Part shown: in pieces, positions 16,463-25,389 of the stretch
How the letters are laid out: each line of letters opens with the position of its first letter
Position numbering within the stretch: the first letter of the stretch is position 1
Assembly (NCBI GenBank): GCA_944320305.1
Contig: CALUGW010000018.1
Location: forward strand, 1-63,070
DNA: 63,070 bases
Source: an uncultured Prevotella sp.
GTDB taxonomy: Bacteria > Bacteroidota > Bacteroidia > Bacteroidales > Bacteroidaceae
Direction: 5' to 3'
The notes under the pieces: model-generated
Told to the model about the DNA's origin: nothing
Databases searched by the model: none
Seen by the model: the letters and a program-made list of their open reading frames with translations, nothing else
Program-made: the position numbers and the translations under genes

Positions 16463-18736
16463 ATGACATTTGCAGACATAATACTCCCCGTTCCGCTCGA
16501 CGGACTGTTCACCTACTCCGTGCCGCCGGCCATGGCCGGCGCGGTGCGCTTCGGCGTGCGCGTGGTGGTGCCGTTCGGCCCGAAGACACGCCATGTGGGC
16601 ATTGTTGTGCGCACGCACACCGACGCGCCGGAGGGCATCACCGTGCGCGACATAGCCGGCGTGCCCGACGGCGGCCCCATAATCACCGAGACGCAGTACA
16701 GGCTGTGGCAATGGATCGCCGACTACTACATGGCGCCGGTGGGCGAGGTCTACAAGGCCGCGCTGCCCGCGCTGCTCAAAGCCGAAGACGGCTACCGCCC
16801 GCGCACCGAGCTGTACGTGCGCCTGGCGCCGCCCTTCCGCAGCCGCCGCGCCCTGCACGCCGCGCTCTCCATGCTGGCCCGCGCCGACAGGCAGCGCGCC
16901 GCCTTTGAGTGCTATCTGAGCCTGTCGCACTGGGACGCGGCCGCCGACGACGCCCCGTCCGAGACCATAGCGGAGGTGAGCCGCGACGAGCTGATGAACG
17001 CCAGCCACGCCAACCTCGCCGCCGTCAAGGCTCTCGAGACGCGCGGAATGCTTGAGCTTTACCGCCGCGAGGTGACGCGGCTGAACACCGGCGGACAGCC
17101 CGACTACTCCATGATAAAGCAGCTGGACGAGGCGCAGCGGCAGGCCTACGACGCCGTGGCGGCCTCTTTCCGGAAGAAGAACGTCACGCTGCTGCACGGA
17201 GTGACATCAAGCGGCAAGACCGAGATTTACATCCACCTAATCCGCCAGGCCATCGACAGCGGGCGCCAGGCGCTCTACCTGCTGCCCGAGATTGCCCTCA
17301 CGGTGCAGATGATGGAGCGGCTGCGCCGAGTGTTCGGCTCACGGCTGGGCATCTACCACTCGCGCTACTCCGACGCCGAGCGCGCCGAGATGTGGCGCAA
17401 GCAGCTCTCGCCGCAGCCGTTCGACGTCATTCTCGGCGCGCGCTCGGCCGTGCTGCTGCCGTTCAGCCGCCTGGGGCTGGTCATTGTAGACGAGGAGCAC
17501 GAGCAGTCGTACAAGCAGCAGGACCCCGCCCCGCGCTACCACGCCCGCAGCGCGGCCATCATGCTGGCGCGGATGTGCGGCGCCAAGGTGCTGCTGGGCA
17601 CGGCCACGCCCGCCGTCGAGACCTACCACAACGCCATGACGGGCAAGTATGGCCTGGTGGAGCTTGCCACGCGCTTCAGGGGGATAGAGCTGCCGGAGTT
17701 CCAGGTGGTTGACACCAAGGACCTCAGACACCGCAAGATGATGAGCGGCCCGTTCTCGCCGCCGCTGCTGGCAAAGATGCGCCAGGCCGTGGAGAGCGGC
17801 CGCCAGGCCATCATCTTCCAGAACCGCAGGGGCTTCGCTCCCATGGTGGAGTGCGCCAAGTGCGGCTGGGTGCCGCGCTGCAAGCACTGCGACGTGAGCC
17901 TCACGCTGCACCGCAGCATGAACCAGCTGACCTGCCACTACTGCGGCACGGCCTACGACGTGCCCGCCGTGTGCCCGGCCTGCGGCAGCCACGAGCTGCG
18001 CGCGCGGGGCTACGGCACAGAGAAGATTGAGGACCGCGTGCGCGACCTGCTGCCCGAGGCGCGTGTGGCGCGCATGGACCTCGACACCACGCGCACCAAC
18101 GGGGCCTACAGCCGCATCATCGACGACTTTGCCGCCGGGCGCACCAACGTGCTCATAGGCACGCAGATGATCGGCAAGGGGCTCGACTTCGGCCGCGTGA
18201 GCGTCGTGGGCATACTCAACGCCGACTCCATGATGAACTATCCCGACTTCCGCGCCCACGAGCAGGCCTTCACGATGATGGCGCAGGTGGGAGGCCGCGC
18301 GGGCCGCAGGGGGGAGCGCGGCCTGGTGGTGCTGCAGACGGGCGACCCGCAGTCGCCGCTCATCGGCCAGGTGGTCAGGGGCGACTACAAGGCGTTCTTC
18401 CGCGACGTCATGGCCGAGCGCCGGGCGTTCGGCTACCCGCCGTTCACACATCTTGTATATGTCTACCTCAAGCACCGCGACGACGAGGTGGTGGGCCACG
18501 CCGCCGCCGACATGGGCGCGCTGCTGCGCCGATGGTTCGGAACGCGCGTGCTGGGCCCCGACAGGCCCGCCGTGGCCCGCGTCAAGGCGCTGAGCATACG
18601 CAAGATTGTGCTGAAGCTCGAAAGCGGCATCGACATGCCCAAGGCGCGGCAGTACCTGCTTCTGGCCCGCAAGCAGACCTGCGACGATGCCCGCTACCGC
18701 TCAGTGATGGTGTATTTCGACGTTGACCCGCTGTGA
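16463..18736 (+). CDS. priA: Primosomal protein N' (replication restart helicase PriA)
   Basis: A 757-residue superfamily 2 helicase that reloads the replisome at stalled forks. It shows the N-terminal 3'-DNA-binding domain (FADIILPVPLDGLFTYSVP, about 1-100) and Walker A GVTSSGKTEIY near 245. The DEEH box is IVDEEHEQSYKQQD near 340. Two zinc-binding clusters follow (CAKCGWVPRCKHC and CHYCGTAYDVPAVCPAC, about 465-510). Motif VI-like GGRAGRRGERG lies near 615. The length matches the family. The TTG seven codons upstream overlaps the -7 box, so the ATG is preferred. Confidence 0.96.
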   Translation: MTFADIILPVPLDGLFTYSVPPAMAGAVRFGVRVVVPFGPKTRHVGIVVRTHTDAPEGITVRDIAGVPDGGPIITETQYRLWQWIADYYMAPVGEVYKAALPALLKAEDGYRPRTELYVRLAPPFRSRRALHAALSMLARADRQRAAFECYLSLSHWDAAADDAPSETIAEVSRDELMNASHANLAAVKALETRGMLELYRREVTRLNTGGQPDYSMIKQLDEAQRQAYDAVAASFRKKNVTLLHGVTSSGKTEIYIHLIRQAIDSGRQALYLLPEIALTVQMMERLRRVFGSRLGIYHSRYSDAERAEMWRKQLSPQPFDVILGARSAVLLPFSRLGLVIVDEEHEQSYKQQDPAPRYHARSAAIMLARMCGAKVLLGTATPAVETYHNAMTGKYGLVELATRFRGIELPEFQVVDTKDLRHRKMMSGPFSPPLLAKMRQAVESGRQAIIFQNRRGFAPMVECAKCGWVPRCKHCDVSLTLHRSMNQLTCHYCGTAYDVPAVCPACGSHELRARGYGTEKIEDRVRDLLPEARVARMDLDTTRTNGAYSRIIDDFAAGRTNVLIGTQMIGKGLDFGRVSVVGILNADSMMNYPDFRAHEQAFTMMAQVGGRAGRRGERGLVVLQTGDPQSPLIGQVVRGDYKAFFRDVMAERRAFGYPPFTHLVYVYLKHRDDEVVGHAAADMGALLRRWFGTRVLGPDRPAVARVKALSIRKIVLKLESGIDMPKARQYLLLARKQTCDDARYRSVMVYFDVDPL

Positions 18737-19154
18737 CAGCGCCTCTCGCGCGACCTGCATAAACGCTGTCCGTTTCTGCATAAATATGCATTCCGCCATA
18801 TCGGCGGAAACGTTCTTCCATATGGTTTTTGCCGCCTCCGGGGCAGGAAAAACCGCCCTGCGTAACACATTGGCATTCAGTAAGTTGCAAAACGGGTCGT
18901 TTTGGCTTCCAATATAGGCCATATTGGAGCGCGATATAGGCCATATTGGCGTGCGAAATGGCCTATATCAGAAAACCGTATGGCACCCACCACTGCGAGA
19001 CGGAGCCTGAAAGGCTGGAAAACGCGGCCTCAGGCACCGGCCGGAGGCGGGCGGACGCCGCATATTTATACGCAAAGGCCGGGATAAGCAAGCATTGAGA
19101 TTAAGCAGTGGTAGTTCTCATACAAACGAAAATCCTTATTCCAGACTCGCTTAT
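18737..19154. other. Intergenic region between priA and the acyltransferase gene
   Basis: Convergent gene ends with 418 bp between them. The region is dominated by repeat A copy 2. Short frames reading through it (MAYIALQYGLYW and similar) recur wherever the repeat occurs and are judged spurious. Confidence 0.6.
18885..18977. repeat. Interspersed repeat A, copy 2
   Basis: Contains two near-identical units of AATATAGGCCATATTGG / GATATAGGCCATATTGG and then CGTGCGAAATGGCC. Bases 18899-18963 are identical to 27087-27151 on the same strand, a 65-bp perfect match. The flanking TTGCAAAACG is shared with copy 1. Confidence 0.9.
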
Positions 19155-20144
19155 TTATGCATCAACGCCTTTGTTCGCTCCGCCGCCAGCCGAAGCCGGA
19201 GACCCAAGCAGACGCCCCGACAACGCCTTTTCCACCCGGCTGCCCAGACAGGCCAGCGCCGCCGTGAGAACAATTCCCCCGACGACATAGGCCGCAAAGC
19301 CTGCGGCCTCCGAGTCGCAATAGTCTATTGGAATCTGCTCCATGAAATAAAAGTGCAGGCTGTTGCCACCGACAAACGACAGCAGCGGCAGACGCGGCAT
19401 GGCTACAACAGCCGTGGAGAGGTGGGCCAGAAAGACGCAAAGCACCACCGGAAGCGCAACCAGACGCAGCACCGCCGACGGGCAGAAGACCTGCACTGCG
19501 GCGAACACCAGCACCAGGCCGGCCATCGCCGGGAGCCGAAGCCCGCGGCGCAAAGGCCGGAACGCGGCATAGGCTATGCCCAGCGGAAAGCACGCGATGG
19601 TGTCCCACCACCACGACCCCATGCCGCACATCGCCATTGCCGGAACGTAGACCGCCACCGCCGACGCCAGTATCACCCCGGCCCGCCGCCCGAAACGCAT
19701 GGCAAGGGTGATGTAGACAACATACACCACGAGTATTGTGCGGAAGAACCATGCGTCCACAAAAGGCATCTTCAGACTCACGAAGTCGAGCAGAAGAGCC
19801 GCATCGAGCGTTCCCCGCACCACAAGTCCGGCGGCGGCATAGGCCGCCCAGAAAATCAAGTAAGGCAGAAGCAGCCTCAGCAGGTGGCGCCACAGGTAGG
19901 CGCCGCCCACGGTGTTGCGCCCCATCGACAGCGTGATGCCGTAGCCGCTGAGAAAGAAGAACACGCCGGTGGCGTATCTTCCGCTTTCAAGAGTCCACAC
20001 GGCTCCGCACTGCTCCATGATGTCCATGAACTCGTTGGCCGTGTGGCTGAAGACAATCATCAGCATGCACAGCCCCCGCAGTGCCGCCGTGTAGTTGCGG
20101 CAGAGGAACACACGCTCCCGCGCGCCGCCCGGGACTCCGCTCAT
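19155..20144 (-). CDS. Membrane O-acyltransferase (acyltransferase family 3)
   Basis: A 329-residue integral membrane protein of the Acyl_transf_3/OafA type, which modifies surface or exported sugars with acyl groups. Family signs are the conserved histidine H34 in the first helix (LMIVFSHTANEFMD) and the GVFFFLSGYGITLS loop near 80-93, then about eight more hydrophobic helices. The C-terminus is short and alanine/glycine-rich. It overlaps the upstream 7TM-HD gene by 4 bp (ATGA), so the two are translationally coupled. The acceptor is not deducible. Confidence 0.88.
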   Translation of the reverse strand: MSGVPGGARERVFLCRNYTAALRGLCMLMIVFSHTANEFMDIMEQCGAVWTLESGRYATGVFFFLSGYGITLSMGRNTVGGAYLWRHLLRLLLPYLIFWAAYAAAGLVVRGTLDAALLLDFVSLKMPFVDAWFFRTILVVYVVYITLAMRFGRRAGVILASAVAVYVPAMAMCGMGSWWWDTIACFPLGIAYAAFRPLRRGLRLPAMAGLVLVFAAVQVFCPSAVLRLVALPVVLCVFLAHLSTAVVAMPRLPLLSFVGGNSLHFYFMEQIPIDYCDSEAAGFAAYVVGGIVLTAALACLGSRVEKALSGRLLGSPASAGGGANKGVDA

Positions 20145-22225
20145 CGGGCGTCCTCTCCGGCCTTTTGCGCCGCCCGGGCCTTGTCCTCAGGATAGCTCAC
20201 GCGGGTGTGGTAGATGGTCTTCAGCTTGTCGATGAGCACGGTCTTGGCGTAAGCGATGTCGCGGAACGTGATGGGACACTCGCGGAAGAAGCCGTCGGCC
20301 AGCTGCCCGTCTATGATTCTGTTCACCAGCTCGCGTATCGACTGGTCGGTATATTCAGCCAGCGACCGCGACGACGCCTCCACCGAGTCGGCCATCATCA
20401 GTATGGCCTGCTCGCGTGTGAAGGGGTTGGGACCCGGATAAGTGAAGAGCAGCTCGTCCACATCGTCGTCGGGGTGCTCGTTCTTGTACTTCACGAAGAA
20501 GTATTTGGCCTTGCCCTGCCCGTGGTGCGTGCAGATGAAATCGCGGATGGACGCCGGCAGGTTGTACTTGTCGGCCATCTTCTGGCCGTCGGTCACGTGG
20601 CTGATTATTATCTGCGCGCTCTCTATGCACGACAGCCTGTCGTGCGGGTTCACGCCCGACTGGTTCTCGGTGAAGTAAATCGGGTTGTTCATCTTGCCAA
20701 TGTCGTGGTAGAGCGCGCCCGTCCTGACGAGCTGGCTCTTGGCCCCGATCTTGTTGGCTATGGCCGCGGCGAGGTTGCCCACCTGTATGGAGTGCTGGAA
20801 AGTGCCCGGCGCCACCTCGCTCATGCGGCGCAGCAGCTCGTTGTTTGTGTTCGAAAGCTCAATCAGGGTGATGTCCGACGTGAAGCCGAAGGCCTTCTCC
20901 ACGACATACAGCAGCGGGTAGGCGAAGAGCAGCAGCACGCCGTTGGCAATCAGGTAGTTGTAGTTGCTCATGTCGAGGTCGGCCACGGTGGCGGTGTGCA
21001 TCAGGTCGAAGGCGAAGTTGGTGGCCATGGCCGCCAGCGTCACCACAATGGCCGTCTTGAACAGCTGCGAGCGGTACTGCAGCTCGCGCAGGCTGTAAAT
21101 GGCCGTCATGCCGGCGATGCCCTCCACCACGATGAACTCATACGGGCTTTGCAGCATGCAGGCGCAGATGATGATCATGGCGAAGTGGGTTATGAAGGCG
21201 GTGCGCGAGTCCATGAACACGCGGATGAATATCGGCACTATGGCATACGGCAGAAGATAGACGTGCAGCACCACGTTGCGCACAAGCAGCGATGTGAGCG
21301 TGGCGAAGATCACAATCAGGCAGTAGACCATGGCTATGCTTCGCGGCTTGTCGAAGTAGTCGCGGCGGAAGAGGCTGAGGTAAATGGTGAACGCCACCGT
21401 CACAATGAGCACGTAGAGAGCCTCGCCGGCAATGGTCATGCGTATCTGGCTGGTGTCGCGCCCGCGCTTCTCGTTCTCCTTCTTGAACGATTCGAGAATG
21501 CGGTACGCCTTTTCGTCAACGATGCTTCCGCGGTCGATGATCTTCTGCCCCTTCTGCACCACGCCCACGGCCAGCGGTATTCCGTTCATGATGTCGTTCA
21601 GGCTCGACGTGCTCTTCTCGCGGTCGTAGACCACGTTGGGCGTGATGTAGTCGTTCAGGTCGCACTTCTGCAGTATCTGCCGGTGCTGCTCCAGCGTCTC
21701 GTCGGCAAAGAGCCGCTCGTAGGCGGTCTTCGTGGTGTACAGCGATGTGAGCCTCACGCTGACCGCGTTCTTGCCGCTGAATATCCTGATGGTGCGCGAT
21801 GTGTCCGTCGCCAGCCGCTTGTAGTCGGCCGCGCTGATCACCCCCCGGCTGTAGATGTTGTGCAGCCGGTTCGCGATGATGCTTATGTAGTCGTCGGTGA
21901 GCCCCGGTATTCCGTTGCTGAAGTCCGACACGAACTTGCGCACCTGCTCCCCCTCCACGTCCTTGTTGTAGCCGTAGTAAGGCTCATACTGGCGCATGAT
22001 GCTGTCGCGCTCCATCTTCACAGCCTCCTCCGACTTGTATATGGGGAAGTCGAAAGGCGCCGTCAGGTCGCCGTATTTCCACGGCTTGCCCTGCTCCACC
22101 TTGAAGTAACTGCGGCTGTCGCTCGGCATCACCCACACCGTTATGGCCACGGTGCACAGCACCACTGCGGCGCGCACGAGTATGTCGCGCCACGTCAGGT
22201 CCCGCCTTATGCTTATTGTGCTCAT
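20141..22225 (-). CDS. 7TM-HD family phosphohydrolase (PgpH-like, probable c-di-AMP phosphodiesterase)
   Basis: A 694-residue protein with an extracytoplasmic 7TMR-HDED domain (about 45-270), seven membrane helices (about 280-470) and a cytoplasmic HD domain with ALYHDIGKMNNP near 504 and THHGQGKAKYFF near 558. This layout matches PgpH, which hydrolyses c-di-AMP in Firmicutes; in Bacteroidota that activity is inferred. The frame extends 54 codons upstream, but the ATG at 22225 (MSTISIRRDLTWRD) fits the family start and the extension is low quality. It is coupled by 4 bp to the acyltransferase. Confidence 0.92.
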   Translation of the reverse strand: MSTISIRRDLTWRDILVRAAVVLCTVAITVWVMPSDSRSYFKVEQGKPWKYGDLTAPFDFPIYKSEEAVKMERDSIMRQYEPYYGYNKDVEGEQVRKFVSDFSNGIPGLTDDYISIIANRLHNIYSRGVISAADYKRLATDTSRTIRIFSGKNAVSVRLTSLYTTKTAYERLFADETLEQHRQILQKCDLNDYITPNVVYDREKSTSSLNDIMNGIPLAVGVVQKGQKIIDRGSIVDEKAYRILESFKKENEKRGRDTSQIRMTIAGEALYVLIVTVAFTIYLSLFRRDYFDKPRSIAMVYCLIVIFATLTSLLVRNVVLHVYLLPYAIVPIFIRVFMDSRTAFITHFAMIIICACMLQSPYEFIVVEGIAGMTAIYSLRELQYRSQLFKTAIVVTLAAMATNFAFDLMHTATVADLDMSNYNYLIANGVLLLFAYPLLYVVEKAFGFTSDITLIELSNTNNELLRRMSEVAPGTFQHSIQVGNLAAAIANKIGAKSQLVRTGALYHDIGKMNNPIYFTENQSGVNPHDRLSCIESAQIIISHVTDGQKMADKYNLPASIRDFICTHHGQGKAKYFFVKYKNEHPDDDVDELLFTYPGPNPFTREQAILMMADSVEASSRSLAEYTDQSIRELVNRIIDGQLADGFFRECPITFRDIAYAKTVLIDKLKTIYHTRVSYPEDKARAAQKAGEDAR

Positions 22226-22410
22226 ACGCGATGAATTGTTTTGTGTGGTCGTTGTGAACGCGAAAATACGAAAAAAAAAGCAAACCGCAACACTTCCGGG
22301 CGTTAATATGCCAAAAAAACACGCCGCCCGCCACGCCCGGAGCAGTCTCCGCCGCCGCTCGCGCCCCATGCGCCGCGATGGATTCATCCCTACAAAAACG
22401 GCGCAAAATG

Positions 22411-22440
22411 TTTAAAAGTCAAAAAAATATAGTAATTTTG
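22411..22440 (+). promoter_or_regulatory. Promoter of gltX-waaA
   Basis: A perfect -7 box TAATTTTG at 22433-22440 with a weak TTTA at 22411-22414 in the -33 position. The leader would be about 28 nt. Confidence 0.6.
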
Positions 22441-22474
22441 CGCAAAAATACATCAACCAAACGGTTTTGTGCAG

Positions 22475-23992
22475 ATGGAAGACAGAAGAGTAAGGGTGCG
22501 CTTCGCGCCCAGCCCCACGGGGGCATTGCACATCGGCGGCGTCCGCACCGCGCTTTACAATTATATGTTCGCGCGCCAGCACGGCGGCGACCTGGTGTTC
22601 AGAATAGAGGACACCGACTCCGGGCGCTTTGTTCCCGGAGCCGAGGAATACATCATCGAGTCGTTCCGCTGGCTCGGCATCAAGTTCGACGAGGGCGTGT
22701 CGTTCGGCGGCAGCCGCGGCCCCTACCGCCAGAGCGAGCGCCGCGACATATACAAGAAGTATGTAAAACAGCTGCTCGACGCGGGCAAGGCCTACATCGC
22801 CTTCGACACTCCAGAGGAGCTGGAGGCCCGGCGCCGGGAAGTGCAGAACTTCCAGTACGACGCCCACACGCGCCTCTCCATGCGCAACTCTCTCACCATG
22901 ACGGAGGCCGAGGTGGCAGCCCTGGTCGGCGGCGGGGCGCAGTATGTGGTGCGCTTCAAGGTGGAGCCGGGGCGCGAGGTGCTCGTTGACGACCTCATCC
23001 GCGGCGAGGTGCGCGTCAAGAGCGACATCATCGACGACAAAGTGCTCTACAAGAGCGCCGACGAGCTGCCCACCTACCATCTGGCGAACATCGTTGACGA
23101 CCACCTGATGGAGATCACCCACGTCATCCGCGGCGAGGAGTGGCTGCCCAGCGCGCCCCTTCACGTGCTGCTCTACGAGGCGCTGGGCTGGACAGACACC
23201 ATGCCCCGCTTCGCCCACCTGCCCCTGCTGCTCAAGCCCGAGGGCAAGGGCAAGCTGAGCAAGCGCGACGGCGACCGCCTGGGCTTCCCCGTCTTTCCGC
23301 TCGAATGGCACGACCCGAAGACCGGCGAGGTGTCGGCCGGGTTCCGCGAGAGCGGCTATTTCCCCGAGGCCGTCATCAACTTCCTCGCCCTGCTGGGCTG
23401 GAATCCTGGCACCGAGCGCGAGCTTTACAGCCTCGACGAGCTGTGCTCCCTGTTCGACATCACCAAGTGCAGCAAGGCCGGGGCCAAGTTCGACTACAAG
23501 AAGTGCGTGTGGTTCAACCACGAGTATATGCTCCTGAAGAGCAACGAGGAGGTGGCAGCCCTGTTCGCCCCCGTCGTGCGCGGCCACGTTCCGGCCGCCA
23601 CCGACGCCCAGGTGCTCCAGGTTGTCAGCATGATGAAGGACCGCGTGAGCTTCGTCAGCGAGCTGTGGCCGCTCTGCTCCTTCTTCTTCGTCGCCCCGGC
23701 TGAATACGACGAGAAGACGCGCCGCAAGCGCTGGAAGGACGACTCGGCCGCCGTCATGGCCGGGCTGGCCGCCGTGCTCGAAACCATCAGCGACTTCTCC
23801 GTGGCCGGCCAGGAGGCCGTCGTGGAGCAGTGGATCCAGGACAAGGGCTACAAGCTGGGCGACGTGATGAACGCCTGGCGCCTGGCGCTCGTCGGCGAGG
23901 GCAAGGGGCCGGGCATGTTCGACATCTCCGCGTTCCTCGGCAAGGCCGAGACACTGGCCAGAATGAAACGTGCAATCGAGGTTTTGGGCTGA
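22475..23992 (+). CDS. gltX: Glutamyl-tRNA synthetase
   Basis: A 505-residue class I aminoacyl-tRNA synthetase that charges tRNA-Glu. It starts with [22 protein letters not shown] containing the HIGH-type motif (H19-IGG). The KMSKS-type motif is KLSKR at about 259-263, and a C-terminal helical anticodon-binding domain follows. Length fits the family. A GTG two codons upstream is less likely. waaA starts 7 bp after its stop, so the pair forms an operon. A single gltX-type enzyme may also charge tRNA-Gln in organisms with GatCAB, but this cannot be judged here. Confidence 0.96.
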   Translation: MEDRRVRVRFAPSPTGALHIGGVRTALYNYMFARQHGGDLVFRIEDTDSGRFVPGAEEYIIESFRWLGIKFDEGVSFGGSRGPYRQSERRDIYKKYVKQLLDAGKAYIAFDTPEELEARRREVQNFQYDAHTRLSMRNSLTMTEAEVAALVGGGAQYVVRFKVEPGREVLVDDLIRGEVRVKSDIIDDKVLYKSADELPTYHLANIVDDHLMEITHVIRGEEWLPSAPLHVLLYEALGWTDTMPRFAHLPLLLKPEGKGKLSKRDGDRLGFPVFPLEWHDPKTGEVSAGFRESGYFPEAVINFLALLGWNPGTERELYSLDELCSLFDITKCSKAGAKFDYKKCVWFNHEYMLLKSNEEVAALFAPVVRGHVPAATDAQVLQVVSMMKDRVSFVSELWPLCSFFFVAPAEYDEKTRRKRWKDDSAAVMAGLAAVLETISDFSVAGQEAVVEQWIQDKGYKLGDVMNAWRLALVGEGKGPGMFDISAFLGKAETLARMKRAIEVLG

Positions 23993-23999
23993 CTCTGCA

Positions 24000-25217
24000 A
24001 TGTACGACATAGCGATATATCTCTATATGTTAGGCGTGGCCGTGGCCAGCCTGTTCAGCGACAAGGTGCGCAAGATGTGGCGCGGCGAGCGCGAGGCGTT
24101 CCGTGTGCTGCGCGAGAAGGTGGTGCCCGGGGCGCGCTATGTGTGGTTCCACGCGGCGTCGCTGGGCGAGTTTGAGCAGGGGCGCCCCCTCATCGAGCGG
24201 CTGCGCGCGGAGCATCCCGAGCTGAAGATCCTGCTCACGTTCTTCTCGCCCTCGGGCTACGAGGTGCGCAAGGACTACGCCGGAGCCGACATCGTGTGCT
24301 ACCTGCCGCTCGACACGCGCCTCAACGCCATCCGCTTCCTGCGCCTCGTCAGGCCCGAGATGGCCTTCTTCATCAAGTACGAGTTCTGGTACAACTACCT
24401 TCACATACTCAAGCACCGCGGCATACCCGTCTACAGCGTGGCCAGCATCTTCCGCCCGAGCCAGGTGTTCTTCCGGCGCTACGCCCGCACCTATGCCGGA
24501 GTGCTCCGGTGCGTCACCCACTTCTACGTGCAGAACGAGGAGAGCCGCCGCCTGCTCGGCGGCATCGGCATCACCGCCGTCACCGTAACGGGCGACACCC
24601 GCTTCGACCGCGTGCTCCAGATCAAGGAGCAGTCGAAGAGCCTCCCCGTGGTAGAGGCGTTCGCCGGCGCCGCCGACGTGTTCGTGGCGGGCAGCAGCTG
24701 GCCGCCCGACGGCGACCGCTTCATCCCCTATTTCAACTCGCACCGTAACTGGAAAGTCATCATCGCGCCCCACGAGATCGGCGAGAGCCACCTGCGCCAG
24801 ATAGAGCAGCGGCTCCGGCTGAAGACCGTGCGCTACACCCGCGCCACGGCCGAGGAGGCCGCCGAGGCCCAGTGCCTCATCATCGACTGCTTCGGACTGC
24901 TCTCCAGTGCCTACCGCTACGGCCGCGTGGCCTACGTCGGCGGCGGCTTCGGCGTGGGCATCCACAACGTGCTGGAGGCCGCCGTGTGGGGCATTCCCGT
25001 GATTTTCGGCCCCAACAACAAGCACTTCCAGGAGGCGCAGGGCCTGATGGCTGCCGGCGGAGGCTTCGAGATCAGCACGCCCGACGACTTCGCCGCCCTC
25101 ATGGACGGCTTCAGCGCCGACGCCGCCCGCCTCGCCGCCGCAGGCAGGAGCGCCGCCAGCTACGTGGCCGGATGCACCGGCGCCACGGCCAGAATCCTTG
25201 CCGACATAAGGCTCTGA
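24000..25217 (+). CDS. waaA: 3-deoxy-D-manno-octulosonic acid transferase (KdtA/WaaA)
   Basis: A 405-residue GT30 enzyme that attaches Kdo to lipid A precursor at the inner membrane. The N-terminal membrane segment (MYDIAIYLYMLGVAVASLFS) is followed by the signature VWFHAASLGEFEQGRPLIERL. Other family marks are FIKYEFWYNYL, GDTRFDRV, and the C-terminal nucleotide-sugar site GVGIHNVLEAAVWGIPVIFGP. The start was moved from an upstream GTG to the ATG at 24000, which restores the membrane anchor at the N-terminus and leaves a 7-bp gap to gltX. Confidence 0.95.
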   Translation: MYDIAIYLYMLGVAVASLFSDKVRKMWRGEREAFRVLREKVVPGARYVWFHAASLGEFEQGRPLIERLRAEHPELKILLTFFSPSGYEVRKDYAGADIVCYLPLDTRLNAIRFLRLVRPEMAFFIKYEFWYNYLHILKHRGIPVYSVASIFRPSQVFFRRYARTYAGVLRCVTHFYVQNEESRRLLGGIGITAVTVTGDTRFDRVLQIKEQSKSLPVVEAFAGAADVFVAGSSWPPDGDRFIPYFNSHRNWKVIIAPHEIGESHLRQIEQRLRLKTVRYTRATAEEAAEAQCLIIDCFGLLSSAYRYGRVAYVGGGFGVGIHNVLEAAVWGIPVIFGPNNKHFQEAQGLMAAGGGFEISTPDDFAALMDGFSADAARLAAAGRSAASYVAGCTGATARILADIRL

Positions 25218-25327
25218 CGCCTGTCTGCCGCCCCGGCGGCGACCGCTCCGCACCGCGTGCGTTCCCGACGCCACGCGGCGCGGAGCTTTTTTTTGCCAAA
25301 AGCGCGCCCGCATTGCCCACAATTTCG

Positions 25328-25335
25328 TATATTTG
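25328..25335 (+). promoter_or_regulatory. -7 box of the DUF389 gene
   Basis: TATATTTG, a perfect -7 element, about 55 nt upstream of the ATG at 25390. No good -33 match. Confidence 0.5.
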
Positions 25336-25389
25336 CGCAGCGCAGGGGGCGCGGAGCCCCCGCGCCTCACATTAATTATATACGCCATT

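Noticed and set aside
18582-18944. Minus frames encoding MAYIALQYGLYW-like peptides (also at 26.9-27.2 kb)
   Set aside because: They recur only because repeat A recurs. Two frames share the same peptide at unrelated sites, and they overlap priA or intergenic DNA.
20081-22234. Long plus-strand frame opposite the 7TM-HD gene, and similar long frames opposite gltX, waaA, susC, susD and aldolase-size genes
   Set aside because: Antisense shadows, common in GC-rich coding DNA. Compositions (Val/His/Arg/Ala-rich) match no family, while the opposite strand encodes clear proteins.
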